From: Cavia porcellus
Taxonomy: Eukaryota; Chordata; Mammalia; Rodentia; Caviidae
Length of the DNA stretch: 64,000 nucleotides
Assembly: GCF_034190915.1 (NCBI RefSeq)
Contig: NW_026947502.1
Coordinates: 34,626,785-34,690,784 of the forward strand
Direction of reading: 5' to 3'
Under the pieces are notes generated by a model that was not told the DNA's origin, searched no databases, and was given only the letters and a program-made list of their open reading frames with translations. The position numbers and the translations under genes were made by a program. Shown here in pieces: positions 25,701 to 37,700 of this stretch (position 1 is the stretch's first letter; each line of letters opens with the position of its first letter).

Positions 25701-28700
25701 CATGGGATGAACAACACCAAGGGTGAGGCCCAGTGTTAACTGTGGCCTTTGGAAGTGTCAGTGTAGGGTCATCTTTCTAATCTATCACTCTGGACACACT
25801 GTCCATAGGCAGGGGCAGTAAGCACATGGGGTGTTTCTGTACTTTCCTCTCAACTTTGTTGAGAATCTAAAACTGCTCTAAATGAACCAAGTCTTGGGCT
25901 GGGGATTTAGCTTAGTGACATAAGCATCTGCCTGACAAGCACAAAATCATGCGGTCAATCACCGTACAAATAAATAAGTAAATAAATAATGTCTTAAAAA
26001 GCATAACCAAAACTGTGTTTGCTACCTATGCTACATAAGTCTATGCTCTTCCAAACATTTTCAAATGAAATCTTAAACTCTGTATGTTGAGCCTTAAAGA
26101 ACAGTAACCATGAAACTGGGTAAGATGGGAGGGTTGGGGTAGCGCAACTCCTCACCCTTCAAACCCATCGCTGAGGCCGAAAAAACTCTTCCAGCTCCCA
26201 ACGGCCCAGTGTGAAAACCTGAACCATCTCAAATGGACTCAGTGAATGTCTGGAAAGTCAACAAGAAAAGCAAACGGCCGTAATAATAGTTACTGTGGAG
26301 AACATCACAAATGAGCTCCTCCTATACAGAGTGACACATTCATTGCTGCTGTTGGTAGAATGAAGGGTGAGATTCAATGTGAAACTGCCACCAAATGAGG
26401 GCGACCCTGCATGGAGAAGCTGGGAAGTGCATCCTGCAGGCTGGGACTCCCTAAACTTCCTGCGGGCCTTTTCTCTGATGGACTTCACACCTTTTTTTGT
26501 TTTCGCAAAGATATTTTACATACGTCTCACCAACCATTTAAATTCTGAAGTAGATTACTGTCTGGCTCATCTCATAAGTATATACATGAGCTGCCCAGTA
26601 TTGAGTAAATACAAACCATTTCATTATTAATTTTAAGTGTTTTAAATGTATACTTATTTAAGCTTTCAGCTTCTATAAGAAATGGGTATGAGTAGGGACA
26701 AGCCTAAAAAGGTCCTATTTTGAGATGGAATAGGTTAAGACATTCCTCTGATAAAAACTGGATAGCAGATGATTGATTTTTTTCCTTTACCTGATTATCT
26801 ATCTATGTGATAGCAGGCCAAGATCATTTAGGTTCTATTTCACATGAGGAATAAAGGTTTATGGCTCAGTCAAAAGAGCCTCAAAAATGAGGTTTCTAAT
26901 GGAAATGCTGGCAGATTCCACTTCTGGGCTGGGATGGTAATGTAATTAGAGAGAGAAAGAGAAAGGTGGAAGCCAGTCGCCCATGCATATAAAGGTCATT
27001 TGGCTGCCTTGCCAGATAACTTGGCGATGCAGCAGGAAATTAATGCCCAGCTTGTTTCCTTTCCTCCAAATCTGATTCCAATTCCTGTGCATGTCATGGC
27101 TGAAGGAGGGAGAACATTTAAAGGTCCGATGTGAATGCTGGACACTGGCAGGAGAGGGAGCAGCCTGTGACAGCAGTGACAGTGGGGACACCTGGTCTAC
27201 CCACACCGACCCACCTCTGGCTGAGGAATGACCTTGTTACTTCAGTTCTGTTTCTTGCCACTGCTTCTCTAAAGATGCTGCTGATGCAGAGGTAGTGTCA
27301 CGTACTGAGGGTACCCTTCTCCAAGGCCCCAGCACTGTCTCCTCAGCAGTCTTCTTCTGGTCACTGCAGGCCTCAGTGCCACTATCACTGGTTGCTGTTC
27401 AGCAAATAGTGCTCAGCAAACACCTATACTGTACCTTTTTCAATTAAATACCCCTTTTCAAGCACTCAAATTTGAGAAGTGGAGGTGGGGGGGGGGCAGT
27501 GTAGATCCTAAGATACTAATTAGGCCAACGGGAGACCTGAACCCTGGAACAGGGACAGGGAAGGTGTCAGGGAGGCATGAGGGTGGTAGAGCCTCTCTGC
27601 ACCATGGCTGGGATCAGAGGATATGCAGTCTGTCAGGGGTGTGAAACTACTTCTTATTCATTAAGACACTGAGAGCAGAGATAGGAGCCCAATGCTCCAA
27701 AATTACTCAGAGGAACAGACTTGGGAAACACACAGCAAATGAGAGCAACGAGACCTGGCAAAGGTCATAGAAAGGACCCTGGAAGGCAGTATTCCGGGGG
27801 GTCAGTTCCTTTCATCACTAAAGCGGGCTTCCCACTCCATCTGGTCCTCGTGCCAGCCCAGGAGAGTATGTGTTCTAAGGAGGCTTGTTTGTTTTAACTT
27901 GTCTGTAATTCTGTTTCCACTTCAGTTATTGCTGCATTCAACATAAACAATTTACCCACTCAGTCATGAGGAAAAACGAGAAACACACTTGACAAGCGAA
28001 TTTCACAAGGCTGAAAGATGGCTCAGATGGCTCAATGCTGGCAGCTGAGAAGGGGTGGCGAAGCATGAGAGGCTGGGAAATGGGACGGGGAAGAAGGGCA
28101 GACGGACTCAGGGGAAACTCACCAGGGGAGGAGCCCACGCCGGCCGCTCGGAACTGCCCCAGGATGAGGCTCTGCTCACTCTCAGCCAGTGCGAGGAGGA
28201 GCTCATAGGCTTCTATGCACTGCTCACTGAAACAAAGCACAGGGCTCCCTCAACTCTGGCAGGGACTGGGAGCCAGCCGTTTCCTGGGTGGGAGCAGCTC
28301 ACGATCTGGCTCAGCCTCACCATCCACATAAAGGAGGAATCTACCCAGGAATACGCCCTGGAAAAGGCCTGTGGCTTGCTCTGTATGTTGGTCTTTAAAA
28401 AAAAAAATGCAGGGTTCTAGAATAATACAAGAGAAACAATATGGTGGTGGGAGAGGCAAGTTGGTTGTCCTCTGATGACCTGTGACATACCTATGGTAGC
28501 CTCACAGGGGCCCCCATGGACTCCCACACCCGATATCTCTGCCCTTGTGCTGTTACATGGTTGATCACTGTGATGAATAGTCACTGGTAGACTGGTGTGC
28601 CACTCTCGAGATTAGATTATTAAAAACGCTGGCTTCGTCTTGGTCACCAGCTCACCTCCCCTTTCCTCTTAGCTCATCTTCTCTGGAGGCAGCTGCCATG

Positions 28701-31700
28701 TCTTCACACTCCCAAGCTGCCCTCTGGAAAGGCCATGTGTCGAGGAACTAACGCTTCCACCCAAGGCCAGGGAAGAAGAGAGGTTCCTACCAATGGCCAT
28801 GTGAGTGACCCTACTCAGAATAGATGTTCCAGTCCTAGTTAACGTTTCAGCCTGGCTGGCAGCCCAATCAGGGCTTTCTAAGAGTTCCTGGACCAAAACT
28901 AAGCCAATCCCAGCTTCTTGATCCTCAAAATTGTGACATAATAATTTGTCAAATAGCCATTGATAACTAATATAACACCCCTGAAAGAGATCATTTTGAC
29001 TAGACTTGAATTATACAGTAACCATTAGCCACATATCTCTATTTAAATTTAAAATATTTTAAGTTAAATAATACAAATTCTGCTCCTCTATTGGTGTTGC
29101 CTTTTGGGGGAGGTACCAGGGATCAAACTCACAACCTTGCGCTTGCTAGGCACTTATGTTGCTGAGCTAAACCCTGGGCCCATTTTTTGCATTTAAAAGT
29201 CATGTATGGCCTATGGTTACCTCAGTGGTTAGTACACAGAACAATTCCATCATGGAAAGTTCTTTTATGGACTTATAAAATAAAAATAAAAAAACCAAAA
29301 TGCCTCATGAAACACTCTCAGGACTTCACAAGATCTCTTATTTCTAAGAGTTTGAGTCTGGGTTTCTAAGAAAACAAGAAACAGTTGCTCTGCCTCCATC
29401 ATCCATTGGGCAAACAGGGTAGGTAGACCAGCTGGTTTCTTGCAGCCTGGTACCCACACTGCAGAAATGTGGATGGGGAGCACAGCGAGTATGTGGCACT
29501 AGTGTGGTCTGAGTGAGAGGCTTGCAGTAGCAAAGTGTCTGCCTCAGCAAAACTCATAATTAGCTCCTGGAAGGAGGCTATGGGACACGTTGCCCTTTCC
29601 AATGCTTATTTGAGAGGACATCTGCTTTGGCTGGTCTTTACATTTACTGTCATGTACTAAGAGTTAAGGGAAGGGGCCAGATCACTAGCTTGAGGTATTG
29701 ATATACATTTCAGGTTCCAGATGTTAGGACAGCTCATCCATGAGGCTGTGCTGCATGTAGAGGAGGCCCTTTCTGAGCAAAGACAAACTTGGCAGGGAGA
29801 TCACTTGTGTTCAGACTTGTGCTAATGGGACTCAGGGATATAGCTCAGCGGCACAGAGCCTGCCTTGTAAGAACAAGATCACAAGTTCAATTTCTGGTAC
29901 CAAAAAAAAGGACTCGCACTAAGGAAGATTTTCTGCTTGTTTGATGTATCTGTAAAAGTGTATGGCTGATCTCAGTTTTGGTTTCAATACATTAATTTTT
30001 TTTTTAAAAAAAGAAACAACATTCTTTTTTTTTTTTTTTTTAATCGGTACTGGGGATTGAACTCACAACCGCCTGCTTGCAAGGCAGGTGCTTATGCCGC
30101 CGAGCTAAATCCCCAGCCCCCTAGAAACAACATTCTTAAAACACTCGAACTTTTTAGAAGATGTTAAAAGTAAGATACCATCAACTACCTGGAGATCTTG
30201 GCAACTATGCTTCAGTGGTGACACTAACACAATAAACCAATGAAGACACTCATAAAATAGTTTTGTAGCTTTTTAAAATTTTTTTGGAACTTACTACGTA
30301 GTTACGTATTTCAGGCTGGTCTTGGGCTCACTTTGTAGCCCAGGCTGGTCTCAAACTTAAAAATGATTGTCCTGCCTCAGCCTCCCAAGTTCTGGGATTA
30401 AAAGAGTGCGCCACCAAATCTGGCTAAGCTTTAAACAAGCATTAATTTAGAAACTGATACATCCAAAGCAGCTGCAGCTGCAAAAAAGTGGTATATTCAC
30501 ACATCACTTGCTCACCAATGAATGGACATAGTGGTTCAAACTGGCTTGGTTGTTACGGGGGAAAAAATGGCAGATCATTTGATCAGCCATGAAAATATTC
30601 ATATCATTTGACCCATGATTCTTGCTTCAGAGAGTTTACACTAAGGAAAATATTCAAAAGAATGAAGATCTTATCCTTATTAAAATATACATCATTAAAA
30701 AATTTATCCACTATTCAACTACTTTCAGTATTAAAAGGCTGTATGTGTCAAAATGTGTTTTCAGAGAAATGAAGAAAATGAAATATATAAACAATGCAAG
30801 GGACACAACCATTTAAAATGAAAAACTATGATATTTAAAAATGATGACATTAAAAAAAAACTATGACATGACGAAGAAACAGGAGCTGAGTATCATTGCA
30901 GTCCCCTACAATTCTAGCACTCTGGGAGACTGAGCTGGAGAATGTTATGTTGAAGCCCAGGCTGGGCAATGTACCATGACAGTGGGAGGGAGGGAGGAAG
31001 GGAGGGAGGGAGGGAGGGAAGGAAGGAAGGAAGGAAGGAAGGAAGGAAGGAAGAGAGAGAGAAGAGGAAGGGGAGAGAAAGAAAAAGGAGGAATGGAGGA
31101 AAGAGAAAAGAAGTGCACTAGATTTATAATAATGTCTAATATATATGAATAAAAGACTAGAAAGAACTAATGAATGTATAATGTGAAAACTGGTATTCTG
31201 AGCAATATTACTTGAAAAAATAGGTGGAGTACAGTGAAAGAATATTTCTAACTGTAAGAGGCACGGCTGTGTGTCCTCCCCCCCAGCTCCGCACCTGTAC
31301 TGCAAGGCCAGCCTCAGCGCTGTGGCGTTGGACTCGTACTTTCCCACGAGCATGCTCATCCTCTCAGCATTGCTTTTGCATTCCTCCAGGGTTATGGTCA
31401 GGAGGTCGTTTTGGGATTTGAGATGTTCAATACGGCTACAAAGCAAGGAAAATTACTGTCACTTAAGACTGGAATTCATTCGCCAATATTTTAGTTCTAT
31501 GCAGGTCAGGAATGCACGTTACTATGTGGGTTTGTCATGTGCCTTCACAAATGCAAATGACACAAAATCATCAAGGGAACAATTCTAAATAAAACAACCA
31601 TTAAATTCTCTGTGAATCAGAAGTAAAAATTAAGCCTCCGGGTTGTTTTTTGCTCTACTGTGCTCTACATGTTCCATGGGCCAGGTACTCTGCGAGGTTG

Positions 31701-34700
31701 GAGATAAACAGAAATAACAGCTACGTGGTGATCCTACCAGTCACCCGGTACAGCTGCATGGTGCTACTTACTGAGGCTCTGCTCCTATGGTAGCTGTGGA
31801 ACCAAGATTATTATCTTCATCCCCCCAAGAGGAAGTAAGGGCACAAGATGGTTAAGTGTCTTGCCCAGGGATCTGACCCAGGCAATCTGGCCCCAGGCCT
31901 TCTCTTCCCTACACACTACAGAACGGAAGCAAAGGTGATCAGTGAGTGAACAAGAAATCACCGAGCTCTCGCTCGCTGCACCAGGACCTAGAGATGGTGC
32001 CACAACTCCAACCAGGTGGGGTGGGTCAGCAGCTACACTGGGGTCAATGAGAACCTTTGTGTTTTTATCAGATCCAGAAATGTATACTCAAGGCAAGTAA
32101 GTGTGTGGTAAAGTGGGCAAACAAAACAAAATAAAAATCAAAACAAGAAATCTCCAGCTTCTCTGCTTTCTGGCCCGTGAAACACACCCTTGTATAATAC
32201 TCTGAGCACCAAGTCTTACAGAGACACAGAGTTCCACGTTCACAAAGTGCAAGTACCTCTTACAGTGCTAAGGGTGTGGAAGCCATCTGTCTGGAGAATA
32301 AATCTCAGGGTCACCATCTCAGTGGAGAGTACCGGACACCCATCCAGGTGGACAAGGTGCAGCAGGCCCATAACCAAGACCACCCTCTGGCCAACGCAAG
32401 GTAAGGCGTTACAGAACAAGTTTTCTTGTCTTGTTCACAGTTAGATCTCCTAAAACCTCACTCTCTAATCTATGACTCTAGCATACAGTCAGTGCCCACT
32501 AATTAGATGAAGTCTTTACTCAGCTCTAGGCCTCCACAGGGCCAGGCCCCAAATGCTCCCTCTCAGATGCCTCCCTCACTTAGATCAGGGGTCCTTGTAG
32601 TTTTTGTCTTGACCCATGGCAATTTCTTCCCCGTGGCCTCCTTCTTTACAGAAGTTGTGAGGACTGGCATTCGCTCAGGGCTCCACTGCGGGGCTCAATC
32701 TCACCCTAGGGGTGATTTGATCCAGTCCTTGATTATAACATGCGTTTCTATTCCATGAGTCCCAAACTTCTCCAGCCCAGACCTCCCTCTGAGCCCCAGT
32801 CAGAGTATGCAGTTGCCTACTGCTGTTTTCATCAGGCAGTCATAGGCCAACTTCCTGTTTAACAGCCCAAGAGGAAATTACTGATTTTCCTCAAACTTTG
32901 TCCTCCCCGACTATCATCCCTCCAATTGTACAGGCTGGACATGCGAGCATTTTGAGATCAGCCTTTCTCTTACTTCCAGACCTCACCCGCTGGAGTTTCC
33001 ACTGGTTCTGCTACCACATGCATCCTGAAGCAGGCCTGCTGTGCCACTGTTTCCTGCGACCACCTCTCTGCTTCCCCCTTACTCTTCACTCTAAGTGATC
33101 TTTCCAAATGTAAAAGAGATCCTGTTCTTCCCCCACTAAAAATCCTCTAACAACTTTCAATCACATTTAGAATAATGAGTAAACTTTGCCTGTGGCTTCA
33201 AAATCCCTATCCCGGGGAGCCAGGCCCTTCCCTTCCCTCCCTTTTCCCTTACCCTAGCTCATTCCCACTGGTTTGCAGACACTGCCTCCTCCATAGCTGC
33301 TTTTTTTCTAGTCTTGAGGTTGGTAACTTGATCTGTAAGGCTCTTCTTGGTTTATCACATGGCTTCTCTCTGTCTGTCTCTGTCTGTCTGTCTGTCTGTC
33401 TCCTGCCCCCTCTTTCCCCTCTTCAAAACTTTCCCAGACCAACTATTAAAACACTCAAACTCTCAGTGGCACAGTGCTTACCTAGCAGAGGTGAGGCTCT
33501 GGATTCTATACCCAATACTACACACAAAAACAAAACAAAAAATAATCTTCCCTGTCACTCTATCAGTGCTCTATTTATGGTCTTGGAGCTTTCTTTCCTT
33601 ATTTATGCATTTTTGTTTATCTACCCCAGCAGAATATAAGCTCCACAGTACAAAGGACTTACTCTGTTTTACATACTACATATAATAGGGAGAATACAGT
33701 AGGAGCATAACACAGACATACGAAATGCGGAAGTATATCTTTTTTTTTTTTTTTTTTGGTCTTTTTCCTTTTTATCGGTACCGGGGATTGAACTCACGAC
33801 CACCTGCTTGCAAGACAGGTGCTTATGCCCCTGAGCTAAATCCCCAGCCCCTACCGAATTATATCTTAAGTAATATGACCTCTCCTCTCCCTAGCCCTCA
33901 GAAATCAAAAAGTTAAAGGCTATCATTTAGTGGGAGTAATAGGCCTTCCATGTTGAGACAGGTAGCTCAGTAACAGACATTTGGACATACAGTAGATTAT
34001 TTCTAGGTCCCTAGGTTGCTGCTGTAGCTATGATCACAGAATAGATAATGGAAGTGAGGTCAAAGGGCAGGAATTGGAATTCCGCCTCAGTTATTTAATA
34101 GCTCTAGACTAAAGAAAGGTCACTTTACTTCCAACTTCAAAGCCTTTGTTTTCTCATTTGCAGGATAACACTGTACTACTCTTACCCTTATAAACTGAAG
34201 ATTAAGCAGTTGTCTGTGAGAGCCTATTGTAAACTGCTAAACAACGTAATAATATGAGCCACAACTACCAAATATCTCTTTAATCTTTGGGCTCTCCTGG
34301 TTGTGCTTAATTTAGGAAAAAGGAATCTCCAAGTACAGCCACAAAGCAGGCTTGTTAAGTATCACAGTCAGGAGAGAGCAGATCCCCACTACAGTGAGGG
34401 CCCCTGAAGGCATATGACTTCATTAAATAGCAAAGAGCATATCTGATTCAATTTTGAAGCATCCCAGGCTGTGATACTGAGAAGGCCGCTTCTGCATTAC
34501 TGTCTCTTGGTAATCTTCAGGATTGTCACTCTAAGTATTTAGGATTTAGTAAGGAAACTATTTAATTTTAAGATTTTAAATGACCTAGCTTGTCACATTT
34601 CTTTAATTCTCAAAAACTGAATTAAACAGCTTCAAATCAGGTATGACTAACATGATAATTTATAAGTTTTTCTGTGCACAAGAGGAATGGAATTAAGCAG

Positions 34701-37700
34701 TGGTAGATGGGAAAGGTATCGACATTTCTTGCTCCTTAGCTCACAAGCTTTCTAGTTCTTACTATGCTCTCCTGGGAAAGACTGGGAGGCCAAAGTAGCC
34801 ACAGTATTCTTGGATATGGCTCAACAATCCACTCTGCAACCACGGAACCACGTCTGAGTCAGGCCGATTAGCATGGTTTGGCCATGATCCTTTTCCTTTG
34901 CTTTTTTAGCAGCTCTCACATCACTAGGATAATACACAAAACCAAGATTTTGCCAAGAGGCAGAAGCAGAAATTCAAACTATCTCTGTTGGCAGAACTAG
35001 GAAGAATCCATACAGCTATAGGTAAATTTATTCTCAGTAGGACAATTAGAATGTGATGTTGGGACTCAGCATTGGGTGCACTGGCAGAAGCATAAATAAA
35101 ACTTAGGGAATGAGCAGGAAGAACAGGAAGAGTTAGACCAGCAGGCCTGGCCAGCACCAGAAGCGCCTGTACCAAACTGCCTCTGCTGCTTCCTGGTAGG
35201 TCCAGGCGCCTCTGGGATGCTGACTCAACAATCCATACCTCCTCTCGGTCGCTGCAGTGCAGGCCCGCACACTCCGGAGCCATCTGTGTGAGACCTTCTG
35301 GCCCCTCTCTGTGTACCACTACCAGGACTCACCACATACATAATGTGCAGGGTCCAGAGTGAGATGAAAAAGTGGGGTCTCTAGCTCATAAATCACTTAA
35401 GAATTTAAAACAGCAGCAACTGTGAAAGCAGTACAGAGCCTTTCTAAGCAGGAGGCCACGGGAATGCAGGCCACACACCCATGAAATTGCTGCAAGTACT
35501 CCTGAGCCCTCAGGGCAGAAGGAAGCTCCTGGCCCCCAGCTGGACGGCCTTGTTCCAGTCACCTCACAATGGTCTTCAGAAAGGAAGGGGAGGCGCAGCT
35601 CCCACCCCTCAAACAAGCGTGGAGTATTGCTCCTTACCTATTCAACCGTTCTGTTTCCACCTCAAACTCTCTGATCTTGCTTTCAGAGATGGCAGATCCA
35701 TGCGAGTATAGTGTCTGGAAAATCTCCTGGATGTTGGAGCAATCCTGAAGCGAGTGTGCCAGGTGTTCTGCCACACTGCTGGACACCTGCACGAAACACA
35801 TTAATTCCTTTCTAAGGAGTGTCATTTCAGAGATACGGTCCCTAGGCACACTCTGCACGTGGACAATTTAAAGCCAAGATTCCTTGAGAATCTGGCATTA
35901 GGACATGGTTACCTGATGGTTCTTGGTTTGTGTATTATAACTCTAATATAGAAAGCTACCTACTGTGAAAGTGTAAAGCATGATCAAAATACAGCAGCAC
36001 CCCACAAGTTCACAATGCTGGTTCTCACCTTCTCTCCCTAGTTCTAGCTCCCGGATACCCCACACCACTGTCTCTAGTCACTATAGCCAAAGCAACAGGG
36101 TGCAATTTTTGCTCCATGCAAAATTTCATTTTAGGGCCTTAAAAGTGTTCTTCAGGCTCTCTCCACTCTGTAGGATCAAACAGCCTTATCCAAGTCTCAT
36201 GCACCATCCTCAAAGACATCCCTCAAAGAACTGCAAACTGTTTCCACCTCAAACTCTCTGCAAACTGCAAACTGTAACAACTATAACTACTCTCTTGTCA
36301 CAGTCCATCAGTTCTTATGCCCTGGAGCAGGCTCTACAAACAAAAACTCTGATACAAAACTGGCAGGCTCTGGTCTTTCCTGGCACTACACTATGCTTCA
36401 AAGGCAGCATTCCTCCTCAGCAGAGAGCAGGTCTCTTGCAAAAGTCATGTGCAAAAGGCACAGTTCTTTCGGAGTGTCACAACTCCCTTGGGCCCCAGGA
36501 GAGACAGGCAATATAAAACAGGTATCTCTAGCCTTTCATTCATATCACCAGGAACTAGACCCAAACCGTTTCTTTTTGAATGATATCAAATAGGGAAAAG
36601 AAAAAAAATCCTCCCTTTTATCTCGAAAAAATAATTCACCATATGGAAATGACTATACACTATAATTTGACCCTGTGTAAAGAAACTAAGTATAGTTTAT
36701 TATAATAATTAACTGGTAAAATGGAGGTGGAATTTAGAAGTTCTTTTATAATTTGGGAGCAACTGTGGATGCCTGTTGGGTACCTTATTCCTTTGCCTCT
36801 CAGCAACACTTACCCCAATGCTACTGATTTCTGAGCCCAGGACTGGCCGATCAGATGACGAGGATTCGGACCTTGTCTTTGATAACTTCACCCTCTCAGC
36901 AATCTTGAAAACAAGACAGTGATCAAAAAAGTGTACATGCCCTTCAGATTAACTATGGAAGGCCTAAACTACACTGATTCATTAATGTCTTCAAAACTTC
37001 TCACTTGCCAACTCTTCTACCATCCCTTTAACTCGTGGCTTCTCAACCTCAGTAGCACTGACACTGGGCTGGAGAGGTCTTTGTTGTGGGTGCACTGAGT
37101 AGAGTGCCTCTGGCCTCCAGCTGCAAGACCTCAATAGCACTGCAATTCTGACCGTACCCAAGGTCTCCTCAGGCACAAACCTACTTGCAGGTGAGAAACA
37201 GTGGCTTCACCTAAACTTACTAAACTGACAGGTGAGAAATGAACTTACTGTGGAGACTAGTAGGGCTACCTGGCCATTCCACACTTAAATAGTCTTTCTG
37301 TGGTAGATGTGACACAGACTGGGGGCTGGGGCTGCCTTCCCTGCCACAGCCTGCCCCATGACCTTTATCTTTTTGCTGGTAGAACGGTGGGACCTGTAAG
37401 TGGGGAAGATCATTGGCTTGTTATTTGAATCTCTCCTGAGGTGAACCTTAGTCCTTGAGAGCAGCTATTGTCTAAGGTGAAGTGCCAAGTGCCGTAGCAC
37501 TTAACCTAACATCTCACTCTCACTGTGACTTGTCAGCTGTGACATTTTCCAGCCGGCTGATTAATGGGAGCCAGCGTCCAGGTTGCAGCCAGTTGAGACA
37601 TAAAACTATTAGTGGGTTATCTCTCTCTGCAGCTCAGTGTGAGAGGCCTGTGCGAAGTCCCAGGAGAAGCCCTCTGGGTGGCTGAACTGGTAACATGCCT

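Larger units (their letters stand above)
24891..28122 (-). other. MCC intron H-I (3232 bp)
   Basis: Contains an old L1M 3' end (25515-25894) with an ID SINE joined to its tail (25896-25990). The stretch 26000-27480 is largely unique and partly AT-rich. A short G-run lies at 27486-27496. No gene is seen. Confidence 0.9.
28227..31294 (-). other. MCC intron G-H (3068 bp)
   Basis: Contains an old repeat-like segment (28550-28975), ID SINEs (29101-29182, 29827-29910, 30025-30122), two B1-type SINEs (30270-30425, 30893-30980) and a long (GGGA)n/(GGAA)n microsatellite (30981-31090). It is the most SINE-dense intron here. Confidence 0.9.
31436..35637 (-). other. MCC intron F-G (4202 bp)
   Basis: Contains MIRs (31650-31905, 34050-34215), an antisense L2 (32880-33345), a (CTGT)n tract (33361-33400), a probable ID (33458-33544) and a young antisense ID (33742-33855). 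An AT-rich unique stretch runs about 34540-34700. The remainder is unremarkable. Confidence 0.9.

Noticed and set aside
27938..28122. Open frame continuing 60 codons past exon H
   Set aside because: The GTGAGT donor and the seamless join to exon I (GDQSGDEN) show that this is intron read-through.
30850..31294. Open frame continuing from exon G into the intron, with a long Ser/Phe/Leu/Pro tract
   Set aside because: The tail is the translated (TTCC)n microsatellite. The donor at 31294 and the match resuming in exon H show it is intron.
36709..36813. Read-through after exon E that starts VSVAE, similar to VSSSVAE of exon F
   Set aside because: The similarity is a coincidence of the GTAAGT donor translation; exon F supplies the true VSSSVAEHL sequence.
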